The notes beneath the pieces were generated by a model. It was given only the letters and a program-made list of their open reading frames with translations. It was not told the origin of the DNA and made no database searches. From Ophiobolus disseminans (Eukaryota; Ascomycota; Dothideomycetes; Pleosporales; Phaeosphaeriaceae), in the NCBI GenBank assembly GCA_010093685.1, contig MU006223.1:454228-518227 (forward strand): a DNA stretch of 64,000 nucleotides, read 5' to 3'. Below are positions 44,423 to 55,666 of this stretch, in pieces. Within the stretch, counting starts at the first letter, position 1. Each line of letters opens with the position of its first letter. The translations under genes and the position numbers were made by a program.

Positions 44423-45214
44423 TCAAACATCGCCTTCGAGATCTTTAGCCCAGTTAGGGAGGTCGCATAATATAGGGTTGTGACTGTAAAAGGAGCCGGT
44501 TTGGCACCTGATGTTGCTGTTTGCTGCTCGATCAGCTATGCGATTTCCCTCGTTTCCGATGCCACTTTTGTGAGCCCTGATCCAAGCGACAACCACGCTC
44601 TTGCCTGCTGCATGTAGTTCTGCCGCAGCATCGTACAAATCATCCAGGGCCCATTGGCCAGATTCTGGGATGGGTCCAAGGGAATGGCGGCAACCTGGTT
44701 CACCGGCCAGCATTTGCACGACATCTTGACAGTCGAAGAAGATTACGACGTTTTCAAATGATCGATGTGGGTCGCGGGTATGTTCGATGGCAATGTCGAG
44801 CGCCATCTTCAGGGCGTAAATTTCGGCATCTTTTGTTACCCCTGAGTACCTCGGAAGGGCTGTTGCTCTTGTGTTCCACCCGTTGCCATTCCGATACACG
44901 ACGGCTGATGCCAATAAGCCGTCCTGGGCTTCGTCCCGATGACGATGCGCGCCGTCCGAGTAGCAGAATGAGATGGGTCCAAGCGATAGATGGCCCTGCT
45001 CTTCGAAACCCTCTAAATCGTAGAGGCCTGCCCCGCTCGTATCTGGTAGGGCAACTGCCTTGAAGCGGCGCCCCCTGTCGCAGGTAACTTGTTTATACAT
45101 GCGCCTCTTGCGCTCGTGATGTTGGTCCCGAAGGTATTCACGTGAAGCGTACCAGGCCGTGTTATGAGGTCGTCGCTCATCGCATATGCGCCCGAGGTAG
45201 GTATCGTAAGGCAT
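44423..45214 (-). CDS. RNase H-fold protein
   Basis: A 263-residue frame from the ATG at 45214 (MPYDTYLGRICDE); the frame extends seven codons upstream only through a non-ATG. It contains a type 1 RNase H fold with the four acidic catalytic positions: Asp in FCYSDGAH (near 84), Glu in DAEIYALKMAL (near 127), Asp in IFFDCQDVV (near 160) and Asp in NRIADRAAN (near 227). The block VVVAWIRAHKSGIGNEG precedes the last Asp, as in retroelement-type RNase H. There is no reverse transcriptase nearby, so this is probably a domesticated or stand-alone copy. A second RNase H-fold gene lies at 56732. The gene may once have been longer, since the frame continues after its stop. Confidence 0.75.
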   Translation of the reverse strand: MPYDTYLGRICDERRPHNTAWYASREYLRDQHHERKRRMYKQVTCDRGRRFKAVALPDTSGAGLYDLEGFEEQGHLSLGPISFCYSDGAHRHRDEAQDGLLASAVVYRNGNGWNTRATALPRYSGVTKDAEIYALKMALDIAIEHTRDPHRSFENVVIFFDCQDVVQMLAGEPGCRHSLGPIPESGQWALDDLYDAAAELHAAGKSVVVAWIRAHKSGIGNEGNRIADRAANSNIRCQTGSFYSHNPILCDLPNWAKDLEGDV

Positions 45215-46031
45215 TGCGTCGTGATGCGTTTGCAAGGATTTGTACTAGGTAGTATACGTCGACAATCGAAATGTCGAAATGGGATGTATTTGTTAGAAGG
45301 TGGAAAGGTGATTGAACGAAAAAAAAGGGTTTTCTGCATAGTGAAAGTGAGACGATATTTTGGGTAGTGACTGTATTGTGGAAAATACACTGAAGTACAC
45401 CAGGCTGATAGACTTTTTAAATCACCAACGAAACCACAAAGGCACACCAACACCCTCCAGGATGCGATATTATCGCACCATCATCATACACAGTTAACCT
45501 CCTTACTAAGAATTGTGCTTTCTTTATAGCGACTCTGCGTACTTTGTTTGCTCCAAGAAGTGCCGTGACAGTGTGACTTGCAATAAGAAAATGTTCTGTG
45601 ACCGGGCAGGAGGGCTCATCAGCCGACAATAGGGAGAGCAGGAACAGACTGAATGACATCATGATCATGAACAGAAAGACAGTGACAGGATAGTTTGAGT
45701 CTATGGAAGGGTATATCGGGACCGCTGCTACCTGAGCTGATCATGCCGTCTCATGGACAAACAACCCTTGAGTCTAAAACGCGCCAAAAAAGAAATGCCA
45801 TTCCGTCGCAATCTTGTGGGGGTATAACAATGTCGTAATAAAGGTTTGTGGCCGCGCAAGCGAGGGTTTGGACGGAGACGACGGTCTAGATAAGTGGGAA
45901 AGGCGCCGGACCGAGGGCCTTGGTCTTCTTTTGTTGCTCCTCTACCTGCTGCTGGAATCTAAAGCGATACTTTGTAAGCAAAGGCTTCAGATGTCGAGAG
46001 AAGCAGCTATGTATATAGATGCAGGGGGCAT
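45215..46031. other. Intergenic region between RNase H-fold and GNAT genes
   Basis: Promoter of the RNase H-fold gene and 3' flank of the acetyltransferase. The frame at 45814-46035 is Leu-rich without domain support. No gene. Confidence 0.4.
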
Positions 46032-46940
46032 CTAGGGGATCAAAGCCGACCTTCCTCTCCTAACTTCGATTCTCTTCCACATGCCGATATGCTCGATGCC
46101 TTCCTCGATCCAGTGCGGCTCCGCTGCGATCTCGACCTCGCCTTTGCTGTTCTTCAGCTCCTCGCTGAAGCCGTACTTCTCCCACATGTTCTTGATGTTG
46201 GCTTGGGCGTGTACCATGATGAGACCCTCCCACTGCAGCTGCTGCTCCTTGCCGTGGTCCTTGATCTGTGCCCTCTCCATTGCCGCGGGCGAAGGAGGCT
46301 TGTATATGGTATCGGGATGGGCTTTGGCGAAGTCAAAGACAGCGTTCAGGAGGAGGCCTGCGAGACCCAAGCCTCGGTAGGTCTTGAGCGTGGCAAGACG
46401 TCCCAGCTTCACATACGGCTCGGTCAGGTGCGCTGCTGCGGCTTTCTCGCTCGGCGGGTCCGCGTCGCCGTGTTTGTTGGTCTTGTCGGTCTCGAGGTAC
46501 TTATTGGGGCCGTGGGGCGGGGGGATCAGGCGGATGGTCGCGACGGGCATGCGTTCGGCTGAGGCAGAAGAGCGGCGGGCATCGTCGGCAGGCGCCTCGG
46601 CCCTGGGCTCTGTACGCATGTCTTTCGGCGGCGATCCCGTAGAAGCCACGGATGCGTATGCGATCCAATGCCAGCTTCGCGCATCGTCCTCGTCGAATTC
46701 GGCTTCGAGCGGCACGCCCTGCTCGCCGTAGACTTGCTCTCGCACGGCCATGGCGTCGCCGAACAGTGGGGGGACGGCGATGGTCTGCTCGCTGCATGGC
46801 TTCGCATTGTCGTAGCCGTCGACCTTGTCTTTGGGGGGTGAGAGCATGTTCAAGAACTCGGTGCCGTTGTTGCCGCTGGCCTCTGCATTGCTGTTCGAGC
46901 CGCCGGAGCCGCCGAAGCCACCCCTTACAACGCTCGTCAT
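46032..46940 (-). CDS. GNAT-family N-acetyltransferase
   Basis: Single exon, 302 residues, starting MTSVVRGGFGGSGGSN with a Gly/Ser/Asn-rich head. The acetyl-CoA-binding motif A is RLATLKTYRGLGLAGLLL (about 180-197), with the Arg-Gly-Leu-Gly core. Motif B (WEGLIMVHAQANIKNMWEKYGF) has the Ala-Gln-Ala and Tyr-Gly-Phe signs of the ElaA-like branch. A charged loop with Ala/Ser/Asp separates the N-terminal strands (FGDAMAVREQVYGEQGVP) from motif A. It transfers acetyl groups to an unknown amine; location is probably cytosol or nucleus. Confidence 0.85.
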   Translation of the reverse strand: MTSVVRGGFGGSGGSNSNAEASGNNGTEFLNMLSPPKDKVDGYDNAKPCSEQTIAVPPLFGDAMAVREQVYGEQGVPLEAEFDEDDARSWHWIAYASVASTGSPPKDMRTEPRAEAPADDARRSSASAERMPVATIRLIPPPHGPNKYLETDKTNKHGDADPPSEKAAAAHLTEPYVKLGRLATLKTYRGLGLAGLLLNAVFDFAKAHPDTIYKPPSPAAMERAQIKDHGKEQQLQWEGLIMVHAQANIKNMWEKYGFSEELKNSKGEVEIAAEPHWIEEGIEHIGMWKRIEVRRGRSALIP

Positions 46941-47645
46941 GTTGTATTGCGCCGGTCGTCTTCAGGTCGAAGTTGAATGGTAGACTTTGATGCTGTTGCG
47001 AGTGTATGAGAGATGGTTCCTCAGTAGTCAGAAGTCGCGCCTAGTAAGTGTTGTTCACATTTGGGGATGGCGCAATGTGTACCGCTCCTACAGTGCAAGC
47101 GCAATGCACCCTAATATGTACAACCGCGAAAATTTTAACTCAACCATCCGTCGTGCGATGGCTGCTGCCTCGAGCTAAACATAGGGTCCCAAGAAGGTGA
47201 ACGCAGGGTAATCCGGCGTTAGTTGCGACGAAACGTGCAGCTTCATCGCCGATCATGCTTGAGCGTGGGTAAGAGCGAGTGAGGTCTGGAGGGGGCACGG
47301 TAATGACGTAACTACCCGCCCCTACCAAATCAGGGTCCAGTACTCGGAAGCTGCCGCCCGTGAGCAATGGTCTGTGGTTGCCAATCACACACGAGCACTG
47401 CACAACGCACCACATAATTGCCACTGAATGTCTTAGCACTGCGGGAGTGAAAGAAAGCTTATATGATGCCTGCCACCCTCGTAAGAATGTTGTAGCTGTG
47501 CTTGTCGTCCCCACTAATCCTTGATTCTGCCCATGCTACTAGCCGGACATGATCAGCTTGGAATCACTTTTAAGACGACCAAATTAATATGAAGTGCAGG
47601 TAATGTCTCAAATAACCTCGCACACGCACATCTTTCTTCGCTCCC
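46941..47645. other. Intergenic region between GNAT and alcohol oxidase genes
   Basis: GNAT promoter and 3' flank of the alcohol oxidase. No gene is supported; frames at 46987 and 47140 lack recognisable content. Confidence 0.4.
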
Positions 47646-50023
47646 TCACAACATCGCCCTCCCCTCCAACCCTTCCGCGATACCCCTACTAATCCAATCA
47701 CTAATCGCCATATTCGTGACCATCGGGTTAACCCCACTCGCACTCGGAAACACACTCGCATCCGTCACATACAATCCCTCCGTGCCCCAAACCCTCCCTT
47801 GCGGATCCACGACTCCGTCCCTCCTCGCCGAGCTCATACGACACGTGCCCATCTGATGCGCAGACACAAACACGCTCTCCGGGCTAGGAAAGCCCTTAGC
47901 CTTGATCTCGTTAAGCCAGGCTTGGAAGACGGGGTCGTTGATGCCGTCGCCGGATGCTGGGAGCGAGGGGTCGCGTATGAACGGTCGCATGCCTGGTAGC
48001 ACGGTGAAGATCTCAGATGCGCCGGCGACGTACTGGAGTTCTGCGAGAGCAAGTAGACCTTTGAGGATGTGCTGCTTGTCAAACTTTGAGGGGTGGTATT
48101 CAAAGCGGACGCGCCCGTCTATGGGGTCTGGATATACGCGGCCAGTGTCGCGGTCCCGTGCTATTGAGATGTACCCAGCCATGTGTCGAAGTCGTGCGGC
48201 GTCGAGTTTGTACTGCAGGCCGCCTCGCCAATCGAGCCAGATGAGCCAGCTTGAGGGAATCATGTTCGTAGCTTCGAGTTTCGCGCCGTGTCCTGCGTTG
48301 TCGAGGTTTTCGAATTCGTTCACGACGGATGTGAGGATCCCACCCTCCCAAGGCTTGATGTCCTGTTGATGTATGGAGCCTATTACCATTACTGGGTGTA
48401 CGTATAAATTCCGTCCAATCTGGGGATTCGAAAGACCGGAACGAAGTAATAGGAGAGGGGATTGCATAGTTCCTGCTGCCACGATGATACGCTTTGCCTT
48501 GATCAGTACCTTGCGTGTCACAAGAGGAGCACCGGCTACGCCGCCATGCATATCACGAGATGTCCATGTACCTTGGACGCCAGTGGCTAATTTCTTGCCG
48601 TCCTTCATGGTCTTAGAGAAGACGATCTTTTCCGCGTGGAAGCCCTCGATGAACTGCGTACCTGCGCGTGCGGCATCTGGAAGGTAGGATACGGATGGAC
48701 CTTGCTTCTCGCACGACCCACAGCCAAACGTGCAATGTCCGCAGTAGTGTTGGTTGCCACCCGTGTTTTGCGGGACAGCTTTGTGACTCCAACCAAGCTT
48801 TCTGGCGCCCTCGAGCAGCATTTCGTTAGCCGGATTGTGCTTGACATGCTCAGTCGATACGCCCATGCGCTCACATACGCGATCCAAACTATCTTGGAAT
48901 TCAGCCGACGTAAAGAATGGTAGCCCCTTCGACGCCCATTCGCGCCGTACATAGCCCTGTGTCTGCAGAGAGGCCGACCAGTTGACGGTGCCGCCACCAC
49001 CCCAGGACTGCCCAGCTACAATACTAGTCGACGTATCGTCTGAGCTGATGAACGCGCCGTTCATGAAGAGGTGGTTCCATCCATCTGCTTCCGACATAGG
49101 GAAGTGGTCTGGCGTCCAGTGATGCCCTTTTTCAACAACGATCACGCGATGCCCAGCTTCTGCTAAGTTTTTTGCGCTTACACCACCTCCACAACCACTA
49201 CCGATAATGATGACGTCTGTTTCGATGACTTCGGGTTTGTCGCCGGGAGGAAATTGAATGAATGCATAGTCGTGGCCGACGCCGGGCATCATGCCGGTAG
49301 GGACACGTGGGACGCCCAGGACACGGCGCAGCGAGGGCGTGACTTTGATCCATGTCTGCTTGGACAGTACGGTCAATGAGCGGTGGAGTTGACGGAGAGG
49401 GCCTAGGCGCGCTGTAGACCAGCTTTTGAGGATAGATTCACGGATGTTAGCTGGTTGGGAGCTGATGGGAGTGAGGTAGCCGGTAAGTGCGAGTGAACCT
49501 GCGCGAGTGCTATCAAGTAGTCAGAAGAATGGACTCAAATGACAATCGAACTCTGAGTGTAAGAAGATAGAAGTTGGTATATTACAGTTGTGCATGCTGC
49601 CAGATAATCGTTGAAGTGCTGCATTAATTAAAGGAGGGCTACCTACTCAAGAATGCTCAGCACTGTACTCAGCTGCTTCCTTGTGGACTGCGGCATGTAC
49701 ATCGCGAACATCCTCTGCAGCTCCATCTTGAACAATGGATTTGAGGATGCATTGTCGGCAAGATACTCTTTCGCTGCCGAGTCCGCATCATGGTCATCCT
49801 CGGGCGTCAGTGCTCTCAAAGCACTCACAGCAGTCGAGTATTCGTTGCCTGCCACTGCGACCTCAGTTCTTGTATTTGCAGTCGCTGTAGGCTTGATCGC
49901 AGGGATTACTGCATCAGCAATGGCCAAGAGCATCTTCCATTGCGCTGGTGTCAGCGGGTCCTCTTCTGGCAGAGGTGGCAAAGGTGTTGCTTTTGGCGAC
50001 ACGGCTTCAGTTGGCAGAGACAT
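47646..50023 (-). CDS. Long-chain alcohol oxidase (GMC flavoprotein)
   Basis: Exon 1 (49647-50023) and exon 2 (47646-49509) join across a 137-bp intron (GTAGGT...TTGATAG) to give 746 residues, the usual size of fungal and plant fatty-alcohol oxidases. Exon 1 carries the N-terminal helical region (LTPAQWKMLLAIADAVIP). The splice junction rebuilds LSILDTRAGSLALTGYL. The FAD-binding dinucleotide fold is VIIIGSGCGGGVSAKNLAEA (near 217-236), with GGGGTVNWSAS near 296. The C-terminal GMC active-site region includes HQMGTCRM and GVNPMVTNMAISDWISRG. A Cys-rich insert (CGHCTFGCGSC) is typical. The enzyme oxidises long-chain alcohols to aldehydes with H2O2 release, in peroxisomal or microsomal membranes, supporting growth on alkanes or waxes. 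Confidence 0.93.
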
Positions 50024-51476
50024 GTCGGCGGCTCGAGTCTGGTCGCGGTGTCGAGTGGATCATCGAAGAGTGGGTCGTGAGCCATGCAAGAACGACCGGC
50101 TCTGGCGTCCTCATTATTACCCTGAGGTTCCCCGCGTTATGGTACGTATTGTTCAGACGAAAGTGACATCCACTGCACGTGTACCTCGGCATGTTCTTGC
50201 GCCACAATAACACTGATTTCGCCACTGACTGCGCCACGACTGCGGAAGAACAGAAGCGCCGATGCTGCGCGTAGATTGAAGTCGTTTATTGCGGCAGCTT
50301 TAGCCTCGCCGCCGGCACTCGTGCGCTCAGACCAGGCGTGTGAGTAGCGTTGGTGTGCCCCGCCAGTTTTGAGGCGAACCAGCGGAACCAGTGCGCATTC
50401 GGGCGGCTTACCACATCAGCCCACCAACGTCGTCTCCCACTTTTGATCGAGCAGCTGGCATCGCGAGATTGTCCCGTCCAAGATCGGAGGGATAGACGGC
50501 GCAACGCATCATAGTTCATATCAAGGTTCGCGCTTGACGGAACATGTCTTCCCATCGCGATCCGGAGCATCTTCGGAGACGTGCGAATCTGGTGGACCAG
50601 GGTTGCTGCAAAATGGAAGGTGTGCCATTGGGCAGAGATAAGGACCCAAACAGGCAAGAGCAGCCGTTGCCGTCGCCAAAACAGCCAACACGTCGCAGCA
50701 CGACAGGGTGGCGGCAGCAACGTTGCTTTTGCGAGGAGAACAAAGAAGCACTCGCGGAGGATATAACGACGCAACCGCGCGCTGCTTTCACGCGTTTTGG
50801 CTGCTGTACTGCACGGCGGAGCAGGGCGCGTGTTCGTTGACCAAACCTGATGATGAACCGCCGGTCTGCATCGGCAAGATGATAGTCCGCCAAGCGACAG
50901 GCATGTCCCAAGTTAACATCGGACCCTCGCGTTAGCCCGCTGCTGGTAATTATTAGAGGCGCTGGGCCTTAATTCACCCTCTGCCCCAGAGCCTCACCCC
51001 AGATCAGCCATCTCTCCGCTCCACAACCTCACGCGACACCTCCCCCCTCCCCGACTTTCGTTCCAGACACACGACATAGACGATGCGCTGCTAGATTGCC
51101 TACACGGTCCGAAATTTACTTGTGGCCCCGGCGTCTTCTGTATCACCGCTTTCCGTCCTCTTATCGCCTGCCGTACGTCAGCGACCAATTGGCCGCAGCG
51201 TCTGTTGCAGAGTAGAGCCGCACACTGCTGCTTACGGCTCTTCCGCCAGGGTCGACCGTTGCACCGCCGTATTGGCACTGATTGCTTGCCGGTCTTGCTG
51301 TCGCTGCGCTCATTTCCAGGTCGACAGACCACAGGCCCTGTTCGCAGAGGAGCCCTCACCAACGCGACTCCCTCACCGCCGTTCCGCCCTTATCAGCGAC
51401 ACCCGTCCTGGTGGCCGTATAACACCACACGCGAGCTGTGCAGACCTCCGTCACCAAACCTCCCACGCACGCCCAA
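50024..51476. other. Divergent promoter region between alcohol oxidase and FYVE gene
   Basis: No supported gene. Minus-strand frames at 50286-50774 and 50516-50911 and plus-strand frames at 50544-50935 overlap each other and look like shadows of GC-rich DNA. Bases 51000-51476 are a CT-rich leader of the FYVE gene. Confidence 0.35.
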
Positions 51477-52706
51477 ATGGCGACCCAGTTCTCGACTGCG
51501 ACGGCCATCCCCCAGCAGCCTGCGCCGTACCAGCAACATGCCTACCGCAAGTCGGCGCAGTACTCCCCCAACGGCTCAGCGTCCAACACGCCCCTGAACA
51601 TCTCGCCCACCTCACCCCGCACCTCACAACTTCCGCTGCAGCGGCACCAGGGCATCTACCAGCCCCGCACAGCCATTGGCGTACCAGCGGCGCTGCGTAA
51701 GACGGAGAAGCCCGGCAGCAAGTCTCCGCCCAAGGTCGACTCGGGTGTCGGGTCTCCCAATAGCGGCTGGCAGGTCAATGGAGGGCTCACGCGAGTCGCA
51801 ACTAACGGCAGCGCAACCCAAGTCTCGCAGGTCGGCAACGAGGACATGCAGAGCATTTACAATGACATGCCAATGTCGCCGACGGCAGGACCCATTACGC
51901 GCAACCACTGGCAGGTATGTTATTACACTTTTTTTATGCCGCTGTTAGCCTGCCCCATCGTTCATTTGTCGCGTGCCCACCCCGAGGCTCTTACGTACTT
52001 TCGAGTGTGGATCCCTTTAGCGTCGCACTGGTCTGGACCAGTTCCCGCTGTTGGCGCCACCGACGTGCCGAGCGCTGCGTCTCAACACGAACGTCGCTCA
52101 ACCTCAATGAGTGCATGTCGGGTGCTGCCGATGAGGCTCGCGATGGTTGATGAGATGCACCATGGTGTTTGGTGTCGACGTGTCGGCAATACTCTCCTGT
52201 CTGCCACGCACACTTCCGCTGCCCCCACGCTAGAGGCTTTACCCGATGCAGGGTAGCCGTTCGTTCTTGCCTTGGTCTCGACCTGGGCCTCGCTTTTGCA
52301 ATCGTTCCCGACCAATCGTACTGACGCACTCCTTTAGGCTGACGGATCCACCACCGTATGCTCGGCGTCTTCGTGTGAAGAACCCTTCGGCTTCTTTCAG
52401 CGCCGCCACCACTGCAGAAAGTGCGGCGGCATCTTCTGCTGGCAGCACTCATCAAAGCAGGTCCGGCTAGATGAGCTTGCACGCTTCCATCCCGAAGGCG
52501 AACTTCATCGCGCGTGCGATCGCTGCCACGGTTCTTTCCGCGAGTGGGAGCACCTTCGTACGAGCCGCACCAACAGTGAGAGCTCCGGTGGTAGCGCGGC
52601 GGCTGTTCCGCTCGAGACGCCTGCGCCAGCGAAGCGCCCCGAGAACCCACGTGTGGGTAGCATTGCCCACAGCTTGCAGGGTGCCTGGAACTGGAGCACC
52701 TTCTGA
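51477..52706 (+). CDS. FYVE-type zinc-finger protein
   Basis: Two exons, 51477-51914 and 52338-52706, separated by a 423-bp intron (GTATGT...CCTTTAG), giving 268 residues. Exon 1 is a disordered Gln/Ser/Pro-rich region ending RNHWQ. Exon 2 is almost entirely a FYVE finger: Cys pairs in VCSASSC, the basic signature RRHHCRKCGGIFC, then WQHSSKQVRLDE and CDRC. The basic patch binds phosphatidylinositol 3-phosphate on endosomes and vacuoles. Exon 1 alone reads through the donor into long nonsense sequence, and only the join gives the finger. The upstream frame extension begins at GTG, so ATG 51477 was chosen. Similar short fungal FYVE proteins exist (for example in S. pombe), with poorly known roles in endosomal traffic. 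Confidence 0.88.
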
Positions 52707-53811
52707 GCTCTACTCTTCCATCTCTTGATGATACCCGACGGCCTCATCCAAGTCTGTTTCCGGCTCTTTCCTTGTATGCTTCTCGTTAGAAGCACCGCAT
52801 CTGCATAATATCGGCGTCCTGCATTTGTCGAATGATGGTCCTCCGCATCCAGTTGCGATTCAGCGTTTCCTTCTGCCTCTCTACAGGCACCTAGATTGAC
52901 TCTGATTGCTGCAAAAGATGCTATTACGGCCGAAGAGACAACCTTGTAATGATTGTCGATTGTATCGAATCGTTGTCGAGCCCACTACTAGACGGGCATC
53001 GACGTGGAGACGCACGAACGGCGAGTTGACATGATAGGATTGGCGTTTGCGATTGTTCTGTTATTCATACTGGAGGTATTCATGTCACTGGGTGGTCAAC
53101 TGTCTGCGATACGACTCGGTCGAGTTGTCATGTTTTGTGTCGTTTTGGAGCCACGGCTTCCGCGGCGTATAGATTGGTGTTTGGTGTTGGGGGCTCTGGT
53201 GGCCGGATAATGCGAGTATTGGTAACTGTTACTGAGTAAGAACAATGTTTTGACGAGAAAAACTCTGCAGCTTGTGCTCTGACTGTGCTCGCGGTACCCT
53301 GATGGCGTGATATTACTCAATTGCAAACGCTGTGACGGTGCTTGCCGGGAACCCTGTCGGACCTGCAGATCAGGGTGCTAAAGTATGCAGGAACAGGCAG
53401 CAGCACGCAAAACTGGGTGGTAATGCGCATACTAGAAGCTGAAAAGAGTTTGGAGATTGAAAGCATGGGCATAGAAGAGATTTCTATTTGTATGACGGAC
53501 ATGTTACTTCTGCATCTTGATGCTGTCACACAAGAGGCTCCATTATTCGGAGTGCTGGCGTGCTCCGATTGGCTGGTAGGGATAGTACTGGGATGTCGTT
53601 TTTCTGGTCTGCCATCTCACCATCACTTGAGAAACCTGGACCACAGACCAGGTTCCCCGCAAACACAGCGCCATTGGTCTTGGAAGCGGTGACTCGAAGC
53701 TTGAATCTGCTCGCACGGCCTGCAACCATTTTCCGAACCCTTCCACGAGCTTTCGGGGGCGCTGTCGCCCCCACGAAGGTCCTCCGAGTACCAAGACGAT
53801 ATCTTGCAAAC
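52707..53811. other. Intergenic region between FYVE and Dus1 genes
   Basis: About 1.1 kb. The first part is T-rich 3' flank. The last 220 bases are open in frame with Dus1 from an ATG at 53593 and translate to a basic, presequence-like stretch. No separate gene is seen. Confidence 0.4.
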
Positions 53812-55614
53812 ATGGCGACTGAGACCAGCGGCACGCAAGGAGGGGTAGTGGGGGGAGCACAGAGTAACGGAGCCGCACAAGCACAGACGAAGAGGAGGAA
53901 GCTGCACGGACGCGCCTTCTATGAGAGTATCGGAAGTCCGAGGCTCGTGCTTGCGCCAATGGTCGAACAATCAGAGTTCGTACGTCTCATATCCTCGTCT
54001 TCTCCACGCTACGAATGTAAGCTGACACTGTCTCTCTCGTAGGCATGGCGCTTGCTCTCGCGCTCCTTTCTCCCGCCCGACCAGCAGAAGTCACTCCTAG
54101 CATACACGCCCATGTTCCACTCGAAGATGTTCCACGAGAAGAGCCACTACCGAGATGCGCATTTCCAGCCCCTCAAGTCGACGATACCCTCGCCACCGGA
54201 CGAATATCATGTATCACAAACGCCGGACTCGGACAGACATCTGGATGGGAACCCGACGTATGACAGGCCGCTCACCGTGCAGTTCTGCTCGAATGACCCA
54301 GACGATCTGCTGAAAGCTGCAAAGCATGTTGCTCCTTTCTGTGACGCGGTAGACTTGAACCTAGGATGTCCACAGGGTATAGCGAAGAGGGGCAAGTACG
54401 GCGCCTTCCTGCAAGAGACTCCAGATTTGATTGCGAGCATGATACGGAAGCTGCATGAGGAGCTGGACGTACCGGTCACCGCGAAGATGAGGGTTTTGGA
54501 GACGAAGGAGAAGACTTTGGAGTACGCAAAGACGCTACTGGACGCTGGAGCTAGCATTATCACAGTGCATGGTCGACGGAGAGAACAGAAAGGGCACAAC
54601 ACTGGGCTAGCAGACTGGAATATGATACGGCACTTGAGGGAGAGTCTGCCCAAAGACACGGTCATCTTCGCGAATGGAAACATTCTGCAACATGAAGACA
54701 TTGCAGCTTGTCTAGAAGTCACGGGCGCAGACGGCGTAATGAGCGCAGAAGGCAACCTCTACGACCCCACAATCTTCGCACAGCCACCTCCAGTAGGCAA
54801 AGAGGGACGAGAGTATTGGTGCGGTCGGGATGGTAAAGGCGGATACAGAGTCGATGCTGTGATGCGAAGGTACATGGACATCATCCACAAATACGCACTC
54901 GGCCAACAACCGCCAGAACGAAAGCCCGTCTGGCTGCCAGGCGACCCCGAAGAGCCTCCACCCCAACAACAAACACCAGAAGCAGAGGATGAAGGCCCGC
55001 CAAGGAAGAAACAGAAACAGATGTCCAAAGCCGAGCAGAAGAAGGAGAAGACATCGAACCCGAACTTGACAGCCATGCAGGCTCATTTGTTCCACTTGCT
55101 ACGACCGCTCGTAAGCGAACATCACAACGTCCGAGATGCACTTGCGAAGTCACGAACAGGCGATATTGATGCATTCGAAAACGTCCTCACGCTCGTGGAG
55201 AAGGCCGTCAAGCAGGGCATAACCGCATACGAAGCACAACCTCCGACTAATATCTCAGAACCGGATTCTGTTCCCCTGACAGATCTACCCCTTGACCCCT
55301 ACGAATCCTCGCTAGCGACCGTCGCCCGTTGCAAACGCCCCTACTGGGTGTGTCAACCGTACGTCCGCCCACTGCCCAAAGAAGCACTGGAGAAGGGCAG
55401 TATGACGGTCAGTAAGAAGGAGAAGAAACGGCTGGAACAGGAGGCAGCGGAAGCCAAGGCGGCTGGCTTGGAGCCGGGCGGTAGAGTCGATGAGACAGAT
55501 GAGAAGACGGGAGAGGTGCTGAAGCAGGAAAGTCTAGCAGATAGCGAAAAGAAGCAAACAACTGGGGAGGACAGCACAGTGGAAGTGCCGCGAGAAGGTG
55601 TGGTTTGTGGGTGA
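53812..55614 (+). CDS. DUS1: tRNA-dihydrouridine(16/17) synthase, Dus1 type
   Basis: Exons 53812-53979 and 54043-55614 (63-bp intron) give 579 residues. The family start LVLAPMVEQSEF joins AWRLLSRSF exactly at the splice. The FMN TIM barrel shows LTVQFCSNDP, the catalytic loop DLNLGCPQGIAKRGKYGAFL (Cys near 165), AKMRVLETKEKTL, ITVHGRRREQKG, FANGNILQHEDI and GADGVMSAEGNL. The enzyme reduces uridine to dihydrouridine in the D-loop of tRNAs. The C-terminal 230 residues are a fungal extension: charged, coiled and Lys/Glu-rich with some Cys. The chosen ATG has a strong context (AAAC before ATGG). An in-frame ATG at 53593 would add 73 residues rich in Arg and Leu. Confidence 0.93.
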
Positions 55615-55630
55615 GAGATTCAGGGGGGGG

Positions 55631-55666
<36 letters not shown>

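Noticed and set aside
50286..50911. Overlapping minus-strand frames of 131-162 codons in the alcohol oxidase/FYVE gap
   Set aside because: Three frames overlap and none has domain content; Arg/Trp/Cys-rich translations are typical of non-coding GC-rich sequence.
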